Assembly (NCBI RefSeq): GCF_003202755.1
Contig: NZ_QGLK01000004.1
Span: 481,690-545,689, forward strand
Origin: Bifidobacterium asteroides
GTDB taxonomy: Bacteria > Actinomycetota > Actinomycetes > Actinomycetales > Bifidobacteriaceae
DNA: 64,000 bases
Reading direction: 5' to 3'
This document shows, piece by piece, positions 47,326-56,395 of the stretch. The position numbers and the translations under genes are program-made. Under the pieces are notes generated by a model. The model searched no databases, was not told where the DNA came from, and worked only from the letters and a program-made list of their open reading frames with translations. Each line of letters begins with the position of its first letter. Position 1 is the first letter of the stretch.

Positions 47326-48167
47326 TCCGTCTCCTGGTCTTCCTCGGACCCGGAACCGTTCAGCCAGGCAATTCGCTTAGCCTGGTGGCGGCCTCCGACA
47401 AGCTCCAGGAAGCGATCCTCCAGATCCTCGCCGGCAGCGACCTGTGCCACCGTGCCATCAGCCCGAACCAGACCATGATCGATGATGGCCACATGGGTGC
47501 ACATCCGCTCCACCAGGGCCATGACATGCGAGGAAATGACCACTGTTCCTCCGGTGTCGACATACTCAGCCAGGATGTCCTTGAGATTGGCGCTGGAAAC
47601 TGGGTCAACCGATTCAAAGGGCTCATCCAGCACCAGAAGCCTGGGGGAATGAATCATGGCTGTGGCCAGGCAGATCTTCTTGGTCATGCCCGATGAATAA
47701 TCGCAGACCCGCTTGCCACCGGCATCAGTCAGGTCGAAGGCCTCCAGCAGGTCCCTAGCCCGGCCCAGGGCCTCACTGCGAGGCATCCGTCGAAGCATGC
47801 CCGAGTAAACAAGCAGTTGCAGACCTGTCAGCCTGTCGAAGATCTGATCGCCCTGGGGCATGACGCCGATGATCCGCTTGGCCGTATCCACGTCCGACCA
47901 CACGTCCCTGCCCAGGATCATGACATTGCCAGAGTCGGGCACCAGAAGTCCGGTCATCATGTTCAGCGTAGTGGTCTTCCCTGCGCCATTGGGGCCTACT
48001 ATCCCGTAAAAGGACCCCCTGGGAATGTCCAGAGAAAGGGCATTGACAGCTGGCCGACCCTGAAAGCACTTGACCAGGGCGCGTATAGAGACCGCTGCCT
48101 GCGGATCTGGCGGAGGGCCTATTGCCGTCTGGCCGATCATACTGGTTGCTTGCGCTTCATCGGACAT
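47322..48167 (-). CDS. ABC transporter ATP-binding protein
   Basis: 281 residues. Walker A GPNGAGKTTTLNMMTGL, Q-loop MPQGDQIFDRL, signature YSSGMTKKICLATAM, Walker B LLVLDEPFESVDP, H-loop VISSHVMALVERM. Partner of the following permease by overlap. ATG 48167 chosen with AAGG close upstream; the frame is open to 48251, which would overlap the glycosyltransferase end. Confidence 0.88.
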   Translation of the reverse strand: MSDEAQATSMIGQTAIGPPPDPQAAVSIRALVKCFQGRPAVNALSLDIPRGSFYGIVGPNGAGKTTTLNMMTGLLVPDSGNVMILGRDVWSDVDTAKRIIGVMPQGDQIFDRLTGLQLLVYSGMLRRMPRSEALGRARDLLEAFDLTDAGGKRVCDYSSGMTKKICLATAMIHSPRLLVLDEPFESVDPVSSANLKDILAEYVDTGGTVVISSHVMALVERMCTHVAIIDHGLVRADGTVAQVAAGEDLEDRFLELVGGRHQAKRIAWLNGSGSEEDQETE

Positions 48168-48220
48168 GGCCTTAAGTCTACCGTATGATCCTCTCACTGA
48201 CGATTGAGGGACAACTGGCC

Positions 48221-49447
48221 TTAATGCCCTGAGTGCTCGATGGGTTTCCATCCTGGATTGGCGAAAATGGCCTGGAAGGAGATGGGCACGTAGCTGAGCA
48301 TGAAGATGGGGAAGCTCAGGCAGTAGGCAAAAAGCTCCTTGTTGGATGCGCCGATTTTGTCCCGCTCGGCCAGCACGGTCAGGGCAGCCAGGCCCATCAT
48401 AGCCAGGATGCCCAGAATTCCAGCTGCAATGCCATCGATCAGGGTGGTCACCTGGCTGGTCCAGGTCACGAAACCCAGAGCCGGGAAGAGCAGGCCGAAG
48501 AAGCAGCGGACCAGACCTAAGACTGTCAGGGGGCAGATCAGGATGGTCAGGTCAACGGCCGAGAAATCGCGTTCGCGAAAAGCCCGGGAAATCAGAGCAG
48601 GCCCGTAGTAGCGAAAGACCTGGAGAAAGCCCTTGCTCCAGCGCAGCCGCTGTCTCCAGCTCTGCTTGAAGGTGACCGGCTGCTCGTCATAGAGTATGGC
48701 GGTGCCGCAATAGCCGATGCGCTCGCCGTGGAGAACCGAGTCCATGGTGAACTCCAGGTCCTCGGTCAGCAGGTGGAACTTCCAGCCGTTATTGCGCTCC
48801 ATAACCTCCTTGGAGAACATGAATCCGGTGCCGCCCACATGGCAGCTGGAGCCGATGACCATCCTTGAGGTGTTGAGGAACCGGGATTCGCGGATGAACC
48901 ATAGGGCCGAGCCCGAGGAGACCCAGTTGTCCGAAAAGTTGACCGAGTTCCGGTAGCTGGTCAATATCCGGAAGCCAGACTGGAAAGCCTTGTTCATTTC
49001 CTCGATGTAGTGGCGGTCCAGGATGTTGTCCGCGTCGAAGACGAAGTAGGCATCATAGCAGGAGTCAAGACCTCGATCGAGTATCTGCTCCAGCAGGAAG
49101 GTCAGAGCGTAGCCCTTGCCCACCCGGTCCGGGTCCTGCCGCTCGACCACATGGCAGCCGAGAGATCTGGCTAGTCCTGCGGTGTTGTCGGTGCAGTTGT
49201 CGGCCACCAACCATATATCGACCATGGAGAATGGATAGGTCTGCTCCTTGATGGAGTTGATCAAATGACCGACCACATGTTCTTCGTTGCGGGCGGAAAT
49301 AAGGACGGCGAACCGCTTGTCAAAGGGGGCATCGGGAAAGACCGCCGGCTTGGAGACGAAGGAGATGACGATGCAGATGGCCTGGTAGACGATGCCCACC
49401 CCGCCCAGCAGCATCATCAGTACGTCCAATACCTTGAGCAGGGCCAT
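48221..49447 (-). CDS. Membrane glycosyltransferase family 2, processive type
   Basis: 408 residues. One N-terminal span, GT-A domain with DXD-type FVFDADNILDRHYIEEM, TEDLE (LLTEDLEFTMDSVLHG) and QxxRW (WRQRLRWSKGFLQVF), then four C-terminal spans. The motif set is that of cellulose/hyaluronan/poly-GlcNAc synthases, so it probably polymerises or extrudes a glycan. Start chosen at the ATG eight bases after AAGGAG; it shares one base with the upstream TGA, so it is coupled to the AI-2E gene. Confidence 0.85.
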   Translation of the reverse strand: MALLKVLDVLMMLLGGVGIVYQAICIVISFVSKPAVFPDAPFDKRFAVLISARNEEHVVGHLINSIKEQTYPFSMVDIWLVADNCTDNTAGLARSLGCHVVERQDPDRVGKGYALTFLLEQILDRGLDSCYDAYFVFDADNILDRHYIEEMNKAFQSGFRILTSYRNSVNFSDNWVSSGSALWFIRESRFLNTSRMVIGSSCHVGGTGFMFSKEVMERNNGWKFHLLTEDLEFTMDSVLHGERIGYCGTAILYDEQPVTFKQSWRQRLRWSKGFLQVFRYYGPALISRAFRERDFSAVDLTILICPLTVLGLVRCFFGLLFPALGFVTWTSQVTTLIDGIAAGILGILAMMGLAALTVLAERDKIGASNKELFAYCLSFPIFMLSYVPISFQAIFANPGWKPIEHSGH

Positions 49448-50886
49448 CAGCGCCACTCCTTGCGGGGGTTGTCCTCCCCCTCGGAGGCCTCGTCCCCGGT
49501 CTCAGTACCCTTGAGCGGCCTGTGCTTTACCGGGGCCGAGGCGGATTTGGGTATAGGCACCGTAGCCGACTCATCCAGATCTTTGGCCGTCGGCGAGGAT
49601 GTCGGGTAAAGCTGGCTGGCAATGGTCATGACGGGATCGTCCACTCGAACCCTGGCGCTGGTTCCCTTGGCGGACCTGCTGCCCACGTGGCTGGCCACCG
49701 GCTGGACCACGTGCTCGTTGAAGGCCTCGACCCCCTCGACCACCTTGGACTTGCCGACCGGCTTGGGATCCTGCATGAGCGGGGAGCCGATCAGCTCGTA
49801 GTGCTTGACCGAAGCCGAGAAGATGGCCTGGAAGCTGGCCGCCAAAGGCAGGGCCAGGAAGGCGCCCAGGGCGCCGAAGACCGCACCCAATGCCAATACA
49901 GACAGGAAGGCGATGGCCGGGTTAAGGTCCATGGTCCGCTGGGAGATCTTGGGGGCCAGGATCATGTTTTCGATCTGCTGGTAGATGATGATGTAGACCA
50001 GCACAACCACAGCCATCAGCAGTCCCCGGCTCCCCCAGGCCACCACTATGGGAACGGCCCCGCCTATGTAGGTGCCGATGGTGGGCACGAACTGGGACAC
50101 CAGCCCGCAGAAGAGGGCCAACGGCAACCAATAGGGCACCTTGAGGATGACCAGGAAGACCGACATGCAGGCCGCGGAGATGAGCGCCAGGATGGTCCTG
50201 CTGAACAGGAAACTGGAGATCTGGTCCTGGGCGATGGTCCAGACGAAGAGGAAGCGACGCTGGCTCCTGGGGGCCAGCCACTGGCAGAGGCTGCGGCGCA
50301 GCTTGGGGCCTGCCGCGGAGATGTAGTAGATGACCAGCAGAACGGTCATGATATTAATGAAGGATCCTGCCAACCCTACGGTGGTGGTCAAGGCCTGCCC
50401 GGCGAAGTCCGTCACCCAGGATGTCTGGATATTCTTGACGATCTCCCCGCCCAGATCCTGCATGGCCGGCAGGTGCCAGGGAGTGCGGCTGGCGATGAAT
50501 TCCGCCACCTGCTCATAAAGGGCCGGCAGCCCGTTGGCCATGCCGATGACCTGCTGGACCAGCAGATTGCCGAACATGCCCAGGAGGACGATCACAATAA
50601 TAATCAGGCCTATCAGAGTGACCGCCGAGGCCGCTCCCCGCCGCCAGCCATGCTTGACCAGCCTGAGCACCAGAGGCTCCATGGCCAAAGAGACGAAGAT
50701 GGCGATCACCACGTCCAGCACCAGGAATTCGATCTTCCACCAGGAGGAGTAGGCGAACCAGGCCAGGAAGACGGCTATGACCACGTAGAGGAGGGCGCGG
50801 CCGAACCATTCCGGAGGTCGGCGCGGATCCCCCTTGGGCGGGAAGACCGTCGCGAAATCGAAGCGCTGCTTTTGCTCGTTGGCCAT
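49447..50886 (-). CDS. AI-2E family (PerM-like) membrane protein
   Basis: 479 residues. Eight or so spans in the AI-2E layout: four-helix start (LLYVVIAVFLAWFAYSSWW), LVKHGWRRGAASAVTLIGLI, and the C-terminal signature FCGLVSQFVPTIGTYIGGAV and QQIENMILAPKISQRTMDLN. A hydrophilic tail of about 120 residues with many Ser/Pro/Lys is longer than usual. The family includes putative quorum-signal exporters and Na+/H+ antiporters; the substrate is not known. Coupled to the following glycosyltransferase. Confidence 0.87.
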   Translation of the reverse strand: MANEQKQRFDFATVFPPKGDPRRPPEWFGRALLYVVIAVFLAWFAYSSWWKIEFLVLDVVIAIFVSLAMEPLVLRLVKHGWRRGAASAVTLIGLIIIVIVLLGMFGNLLVQQVIGMANGLPALYEQVAEFIASRTPWHLPAMQDLGGEIVKNIQTSWVTDFAGQALTTTVGLAGSFINIMTVLLVIYYISAAGPKLRRSLCQWLAPRSQRRFLFVWTIAQDQISSFLFSRTILALISAACMSVFLVILKVPYWLPLALFCGLVSQFVPTIGTYIGGAVPIVVAWGSRGLLMAVVVLVYIIIYQQIENMILAPKISQRTMDLNPAIAFLSVLALGAVFGALGAFLALPLAASFQAIFSASVKHYELIGSPLMQDPKPVGKSKVVEGVEAFNEHVVQPVASHVGSRSAKGTSARVRVDDPVMTIASQLYPTSSPTAKDLDESATVPIPKSASAPVKHRPLKGTETGDEASEGEDNPRKEWR

Positions 50887-50976
50887 ATGCTCCATTATCC
50901 CAAGATGGCTGACATGGCGGGCTATGGGACGCAGGTTGAGCCGACGGTGTATCCAGGCACACGTATCCTGAGGGGT

Positions 50977-51870
50977 ATGTTGACCGTTTCCATAGTCATA
51001 CCCGCCTGGAATGAGGAAGAACGCATTGAAGACTGCCTACTGAACGCCACCAGGCAGAGCCAGGCACCCAAGGAGGTGCTGGTAGTCGACAACCACTCTA
51101 CGGACGCAACGGCCTCCATCGTCCAGCAATTCATCGACCAGCATCCTGACCAGCATGTCAAGCTCCTCCACCAGGACAGCGAACAAGGGCTGATCCCCAC
51201 CCGCAATTACGGACTTGACCGGGCCACAGGCGACGTGCTGGGCCGGATCGACGCCGACTGCATGCTGCGACCCAACTGGGTCGAGGTGGTCTCCGGCATC
51301 TTCACCCGTGATCCAAAAGCCATGGGCGCCACTGGACCGGTGGCCTACTATGACATGCCAGGCAAGCGGATCGGGCTCAAGGGCGACAACACCATCCGCA
51401 AGGCCATCTACCGGGCCGACGACGGGCAATACCTGCTCTACGGTTCCAACATGGCCCTGCGCGCCACGGCCTGGCGGGCCATACGCAGCCACGTCTGCAG
51501 GGACAAAGAGGACATCATGCACGAGGATGTCGATATCTCCCTGCACCTTATTGATCAGGGGTTCAAGACGGTCTACTGCAAGGACATGAACGTGGGCATC
51601 AGCGCCCGCCGGATGGACACTTCCTTCACATCCTTCCGCCACTACATGCAACGCTTCAAGAACACCTTCGATGCCCACCCGCAACACACCAGGGAGCAGA
51701 AGCCCGAGCACACCCTCTACGCCATCTACCCCATCCTCAGGGCCTTCTACCCCGTCTACCAGAAGTACCTGGAATCCGCCGATATCAACCCTGCCGAACG
51801 TGTCTGGATCCGCGAACAGATGGAGCTCTTCCATCGCCGCGACCAGGAGCTGGACCAGGAGGATCACTGA
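50977..51870 (+). CDS. Glycosyltransferase family 2 (soluble)
   Basis: 297 residues. VSIVIPAWNEEERIEDCLLN opens the GT-A fold; VVDNHSTDATASIVQ, ATGDVLGRIDADCML (DxD) and HEDVDISLHLIDQGFK (acidic ED motif) follow. No membrane spans, so a cytoplasmic enzyme acting at the membrane. Divergent from the AI-2E/membrane glycosyltransferase operon, with about 90 bases of shared promoter region. ATG 50977 has GAGGGG only one base upstream. Acceptor and donor sugar unknown. Confidence 0.85.
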   Translation: MLTVSIVIPAWNEEERIEDCLLNATRQSQAPKEVLVVDNHSTDATASIVQQFIDQHPDQHVKLLHQDSEQGLIPTRNYGLDRATGDVLGRIDADCMLRPNWVEVVSGIFTRDPKAMGATGPVAYYDMPGKRIGLKGDNTIRKAIYRADDGQYLLYGSNMALRATAWRAIRSHVCRDKEDIMHEDVDISLHLIDQGFKTVYCKDMNVGISARRMDTSFTSFRHYMQRFKNTFDAHPQHTREQKPEHTLYAIYPILRAFYPVYQKYLESADINPAERVWIREQMELFHRRDQELDQEDH

Positions 51871-51930
51871 ACGGCGGACGGCACACCAGGCTTGCCTGGT
51901 CCATAGGGGGCGGGTATCATGGGCACGTTC

Positions 51931-52002
51931 GCCCCCGTCGTCTAACGGTTAGGACACCAGACTTTCAATCTGACAGCGAGAGTTCGACTCTCTCCGGGGG
52001 TA
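51931..52002 (+). tRNA. tRNA-Glu (TTC)
   Basis: 72 nt. Acceptor GCCCCCG with CGGGGGT, D-arm TCGTCTAACGGTTAGGA, anticodon loop CTTTCAA with anticodon TTC, T-arm GAGAG-TTCGACT-CTCTC. Discriminator A; CCA not encoded. Marks the left border of the lower-GC sugar cassette. Confidence 0.93.
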
Positions 52003-52416
52003 CAAGTTTTACCGTATATCCTGCTAAGAGAATAAAAGCTGTGACTACAAGCTTCATAAACTGATCCGTACTTGAATAAGCACAGAAAACTTCGCTGTTT
52101 TGAGTCTCATCGCAAAAGATCGGATTGGTCGCACACAGCCTGAAGATCTGCCTTGGCACATACAGCGAGGCCTACCTTAAAACACTCCAATACACTTACC
52201 GTCACGACAAAGGACAACCTTTTGCCACGCTTTTGCGCAGAACCTCACTTCAGCTGCCTAACCGGCGCAGATCATGTTCTAATCTCAAGTTCTTTTTAGC
52301 AAGATAGTAAACAATATTCTATAAGATATCTTGATCCAATATTAAACAGTCAGCCGGTGAAGGCCTCGACTGCGACAATACGCCGAAACACATTTGTTTG
52401 CAGCAATCTCATCAAT

Positions 52417-52454
52417 AGTCGATAAACATATGCTGAACCATATGTTTATCGACT
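52417..52454. repeat. Perfect 16-bp inverted repeat with 6-base loop
   Basis: Arms 52417-52432 and 52439-52454 (AGTCGATAAACATATG and its complement). AT-rich stem and no T-run after it. Could be a cruciform, an operator or the relic of a small mobile element. Confidence 0.7.
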
Positions 52455-52579
52455 TGTATGTCTGGAACTCTGTCTATTGGAGACTTAGCCAGACTCTCTC
52501 CCGATACTTCCATTTCCTATAGGAAGTTTGGCTTAGCGAATCGGCCTTCGCTCTGCAAGCCACAAATAGACACCACAGA

Positions 52580-52601
52580 GTTCATATTTTTTAATATGAA
52601 C
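52580..52601. terminator. AT-rich hairpin with T4 loop
   Basis: GTTCATATT (52580-52588) and AATATGAAC (52593-52601) form 9 perfect pairs around TTTT. Possible weak terminator on either strand; function unclear. Confidence 0.35.
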
Positions 52602-52681
52602 TTAGGATAAAAGGCCTCCACCACAACAACTATCACAATAGTAAAACACCCTGTCTTGATGACATCCAGCTGTAAAGGAGT

Positions 52682-52706
52682 GACTCAGCGTTGAGGACGC
52701 TGAATC
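52682..52706 (-). terminator. Terminator-like hairpin after the GH43 gene
   Basis: A 10-bp stem (GATTCAGCGT/ACGCTGAGTC) in the minus-strand transcript with one G-U pair and 5-base loop, starting eight bases after the stop codon. The tail is only weakly T-rich. Confidence 0.5.
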
Positions 52707-52713
52707 GTCGTTC

Positions 52714-54342
52714 TCAGTCAGCATCCCTACTTTTATAGTCGTAATAATCGAAATATGCTTCGCGCCTATATCCTCCGAGATCAACACAAGCCAAGCCCGA
52801 AAAAGCCCCAGTGAAAAACCCACCAGAGGACTGAGCAACATAATCATCCGAAAGAATTCGAGCATCCAAAACACATGGCAACGAAACGAATCGATGACCG
52901 TCAAATGAATATTCATACCTATACATATCGGTATCAACCTGGGTGCGAAGCCACACTGATTCAACCTGTTGGGGCACTATTATGCTCCTGTCATGCAGGT
53001 AGGAATGGTAACGACCTCTGTCGCACTCAGAGACTTCTATTACTTTGCAACCGCGCTCTTCATCCCAAGTTAGGTAGATCCAAGACCAAAAGCGATCATT
53101 GTAATAATTGGCCAGACCCGCCATCTGCATATAGGAGTGGGGATTGAATTCGACTTTTGTCTCAGCAGTAAAGTTAAATGCGTCCCAGCGTCGAGCAATC
53201 ATGGAGAGCTCATCCCTGCTGGTTAAGGATTGACCACCCCTTAGTCGTAAACAACCTTCGCCTACATATCCCATGTTTTCGGAAAACGGTACACGACATG
53301 TATTCCATTCTTGGTTTAGCTTTGAAAGTTGAAAATCGTCGTGAAACCTTTTGGATGGCTGGCTCTCCGTACTCGGTTTTATGGGAGGATCGACATACCG
53401 TTGACCGGCTTGCCCACCTACGATATAAGGCCACCCATCATCTGTCCACTCCAGCTTCTGTATTGAGGTCTCTCTGCCAAGAGTGCACCATCCTCTGACT
53501 CCGTTCACTGGATCTTGCGGACGATGCCATGGACGAGCACAAAGAGACGCATAATACCACTGGCCATCGGGGGTATCGACCAACGAACCATGCCCTTGTT
53601 TCTGCAGGTAAGATTCAGGAGTTAAATAGTTTCCAAGCAGTGGGTTATTCGGCATCGCCTCGAACGATAGGGCATCAAGACTTCGCGAGCGAGCCACGGA
53701 TTCCTGATGTTCATAGCCGGTACCTCCTTCGGCCGCAAAAAGATAATAATAGTCCCCGATCCGATATAGATGAGGTCCTTCAGTGACCTTTACTTTGCTG
53801 CCTTTCCAGATTATCCGCTCGGTTTCAGGCATTAATTTCATCGTGCCAGTATCGAACTCAGTCAGAGTTATTCCGTTGAAAGTATGATGATAATCCCGAA
53901 AGTCCCACGTCTGCTGCACCAAATATTTGCGATCCCCGTCGTGGAAAAGACTAGGGTCGAAGCCAACGCCGTTTAACCTGATGGGGTCTGACCATGGTCC
54001 ACGTATATTTTCAGCGGTAACGAGATAATTGGTGCAATCCTTAAAGGCCCCTTCAACTTGTTTGACATCAGTAAAAATAAGCCAAAATACCCCGTCATTG
54101 TATGAAAGGTCCGGCGCCCAGACACCTCCAGATGCACATGTTCCCTTCATATCAAGTTGACTCACCCTGTTCAACGGACTGGGCAACAATGTCCAGTTAA
54201 CCATATCATGTGATTCATATAGTCGTACGCCTGGCCACCATTCAAAGGTGGATGTGGCTATATAATATGCTTCACCAACTCGGATAATCGAAGGATCAGG
54301 ATTAAAACCCCTGAGCACAGGATTAGAAATCATCTTTGACAT
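52714..54342 (-). CDS. Glycoside hydrolase family 43 (beta-xylosidase / alpha-L-arabinofuranosidase type)
   Basis: 542 residues, no signal peptide, so intracellular. Five-bladed propeller with the three family residues: Asp general base in NPVLRGFNPDPSIIR, pKa-tuning Asp in GVGFDPSLFHDGDRKYLV, and Glu acid in KVTEGPHLYRIGDYYYLF. The C-terminal about 200 residues form the beta-sandwich domain of XynB-like GH43 enzymes (FHDDFQLSKLNQEWNTCRVP onward). Length and layout suggest xylo- or arabino-oligosaccharide substrates. Last gene of the cassette after a solute-binding protein and two permeases. Start at MSKMISNPV; the frame is open to 54381. GC is visibly lower than in core genes. Confidence 0.92.
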   Translation of the reverse strand: MSKMISNPVLRGFNPDPSIIRVGEAYYIATSTFEWWPGVRLYESHDMVNWTLLPSPLNRVSQLDMKGTCASGGVWAPDLSYNDGVFWLIFTDVKQVEGAFKDCTNYLVTAENIRGPWSDPIRLNGVGFDPSLFHDGDRKYLVQQTWDFRDYHHTFNGITLTEFDTGTMKLMPETERIIWKGSKVKVTEGPHLYRIGDYYYLFAAEGGTGYEHQESVARSRSLDALSFEAMPNNPLLGNYLTPESYLQKQGHGSLVDTPDGQWYYASLCARPWHRPQDPVNGVRGWCTLGRETSIQKLEWTDDGWPYIVGGQAGQRYVDPPIKPSTESQPSKRFHDDFQLSKLNQEWNTCRVPFSENMGYVGEGCLRLRGGQSLTSRDELSMIARRWDAFNFTAETKVEFNPHSYMQMAGLANYYNDRFWSWIYLTWDEERGCKVIEVSECDRGRYHSYLHDRSIIVPQQVESVWLRTQVDTDMYRYEYSFDGHRFVSLPCVLDARILSDDYVAQSSGGFFTGAFSGLACVDLGGYRREAYFDYYDYKSRDAD

Positions 54343-54423
54343 TGCTTCATCACTCCCCCGCCTGGTAACGTACTTCCCCATCGGTCTTTAATCTCACTTT
54401 ACGTCTTTCCACCGCTTACGCCA

Positions 54424-55305
54424 TCAACCCTTGATCGCCCCGGTCAAGCCTCCGACAATCCTTTTTTGGAAGAAAGTAAAGCACAATAATGCCGGAATCA
54501 TAGACATTGAGGTAAAAGCCAGAACCTTGGCTGTATCCACGGAATACTGGGAGCTGAACATCTGGACTCCGAGCGGCAGCGTATACCTGTGCGGGTCATT
54601 AATCAGAAAGAGCGGAAGCATGTAGTTATTCCAGCTGTTGACAAAAGCCAAAATTCCGGTTGTAGCTACACCAGGCATGGATAGGGGCACAATCATGCGC
54701 CAGAAGAACCCCATCCGCGAGCAGCCGTCCAAGGCAGCAGCTTCCTCCAACTCCTGAGGGATGGACTTAAGGAATGGGACCAGAATAATAATCGTAGTCG
54801 GCAAGGCAAAAGCGATCTCAGGCAACACCAAACCAAAAATTGAATTCACCAGCCCAAGAGCCTTAATAAGCAAGTAAAGAGGGGTAATTGCAACCGTCAT
54901 TGGAAACATCAGGCCTGCAGCGAAAAGTGAATACATCAATCCTGCATACCTGAATCGATACCGCGCAATGACAAAACTGACCATAAGGCCAAGCGCTACC
55001 GTGCCAATTGTTGTTAGCAACGCCACGAGCAAGGAATTAACGAGTTGTTGCCAAAAAGTCCCGGATTCCAAAACGCTCGTGTAATTCGAAACAACCCAAG
55101 GGTTAGGCAACCCTGACGGATCTTGAGTTATTTGAGCATTGGTTCGAAAACCACCGAAGATGATATACAGCACCGGCCCAACACAGATTCCGACAAGCAC
55201 AAGGGAAAGAAAATAGACTACAGGGTTACCCCAAGGAGTCGACGCGCGTTCCCCCTTCCACCGCTGCAATATTTCAAAACGACTACCACCCTTATGATTT
55301 GACAT
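54424..55305 (-). CDS. Carbohydrate ABC transporter permease (MalG type)
   Basis: 293 residues, six spans. EAA loop is EEAAALDGCSRMGFFWRMIV, which contacts the ATPase. Good ribosome-binding site (AAGGA, 8 bases). Pairs with the upstream permease. Confidence 0.93.
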   Translation of the reverse strand: MSNHKGGSRFEILQRWKGERASTPWGNPVVYFLSLVLVGICVGPVLYIIFGGFRTNAQITQDPSGLPNPWVVSNYTSVLESGTFWQQLVNSLLVALLTTIGTVALGLMVSFVIARYRFRYAGLMYSLFAAGLMFPMTVAITPLYLLIKALGLVNSIFGLVLPEIAFALPTTIIILVPFLKSIPQELEEAAALDGCSRMGFFWRMIVPLSMPGVATTGILAFVNSWNNYMLPLFLINDPHRYTLPLGVQMFSSQYSVDTAKVLAFTSMSMIPALLCFTFFQKRIVGGLTGAIKG

Positions 55306-55352
55306 TTTCTAGTTCCTTCCCGACAAAACTCAATAGCATCAGCAGTACGTCT

Positions 55353-56279
55353 TCATTTAGACTCTGTTAGCCCGCCCTCAAGATCCTTGCTGAGTACGAA
55401 TTTTTGGTAAAGCAAGGCCACTAGCAGAGAAATCAGAAAGATAATCACCGCTATGGCGTTGCCATATCCGTAATTTGATGCAAGTCGCCCCTCGCGCACC
55501 ATATAGGTAGCCATAGTCGATGTCCCGGCAGTATCGGAAACGTACTGTCCCCAAATGATGTAGACCAAATCGAAGAGCTGCATAGAACCTATAATGGAAA
55601 GAAAAGCGGCAATCCTCACAGTTGGAGCCAGCAAAGGCAATGTAATACTGCGTTGCATCTGCCAAAATCCTGCACCATCAACAGCTGCGGCTTCATATAA
55701 CTCTTCTGGGATAGATTGAAGTCCTGCCAGCATCAGGATGACGTAAAAACCGACATACTTCCAAGAGATAACAAAGAGCAGAGTCCACATGGCGATTTTA
55801 GGGTTGGCGATCCAATCGGCTCCAGCAAGTCCCAGCTTGGCTAAGACTGCATTTACAGCTCCCTTGCTTTGGAGCATCAAGCTCCAACCAGTTCCGACAA
55901 TTACCTCGGAAATCACATAGGGGACAAATATCAAAGTCCGTATTAATCCCCTCCCCTTGAACTTTTGATTGAGCAGCAGTGCAAAGAGTATGGCAAGCGG
56001 TATTTGAATGATCAAAGACATCACGGCAATAAAGAAGTTGTGGCCAACTGCCTTTTGAAAGACCGGATCTTTGAGAATAAGAACAAAATTATCAATACCG
56101 ATAAATTGTCCGTTGCTGGATGGCGAGCCGAAACCTTTCCACTTAAAGAGTCCGTAATACACCGCCATAAAAACGGGGAATATGACGAAACCAAGAAAGA
56201 TAATGATTGCCGGAGTTGACAGGAGGGTTATTTCCACTCTCTCACGCCTGGATTTTGTGATTGCATTAGGATCACGCAT
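55353..56279 (-). CDS. Carbohydrate ABC transporter permease (MalF/UgpA type)
   Basis: 308 residues, six spans, EAA loop YEAAAVDGAGFWQMQRSITL. Follows the solute-binding gene after 116 bases that contain a strong hairpin. No ATPase gene in the cassette, so it presumably uses a shared MsmK-like ATPase. Confidence 0.93.
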   Translation of the reverse strand: MRDPNAITKSRRERVEITLLSTPAIIIFLGFVIFPVFMAVYYGLFKWKGFGSPSSNGQFIGIDNFVLILKDPVFQKAVGHNFFIAVMSLIIQIPLAILFALLLNQKFKGRGLIRTLIFVPYVISEVIVGTGWSLMLQSKGAVNAVLAKLGLAGADWIANPKIAMWTLLFVISWKYVGFYVILMLAGLQSIPEELYEAAAVDGAGFWQMQRSITLPLLAPTVRIAAFLSIIGSMQLFDLVYIIWGQYVSDTAGTSTMATYMVREGRLASNYGYGNAIAVIIFLISLLVALLYQKFVLSKDLEGGLTESK

Positions 56280-56348
56280 TGGTTATGCGAACCCCCTTAC
56301 TTGTAATAGTCTGATTCATACGATGCTTATGCGCGTTGCCTGTAAGAC

Positions 56349-56384
56349 CATGGGTGATGCTGCCAGATGACAGCATCACCCATG
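56349..56384 (-). promoter_or_regulatory. Intercistronic hairpin between solute-binding protein and permease genes
   Basis: Perfect 14-bp stem (CATGGGTGATGCTG at 56349-56362 with 56371-56384) and 8-base loop, 11 bases after the solute-binding stop. Such hairpins act as partial terminators or 3' RNA stabilisers that keep binding-protein levels above permease levels (inference here). Confidence 0.6.
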
Positions 56385-56395
56385 AAACCTGATGC

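Larger units (their letters stand above)
52003..52713. other. AT-rich gene-free stretch after tRNA-Glu
   Basis: No gene, transposase or integrase recognised. It holds a perfect 16-bp inverted repeat (52417-52454), a 9-bp T-loop hairpin (52580-52601), and a hairpin near the end of the GH43 gene (52682-52706). Composition and position beside a tRNA fit an old island border. Confidence 0.5.

Noticed and set aside
49522..50976. Long upstream extension of the plus-strand glycosyltransferase frame
   Set aside because: The extension is antisense to the AI-2E gene and of aberrant composition. The glycosyltransferase fold begins only at MLTVSIVIPAWN (50977).
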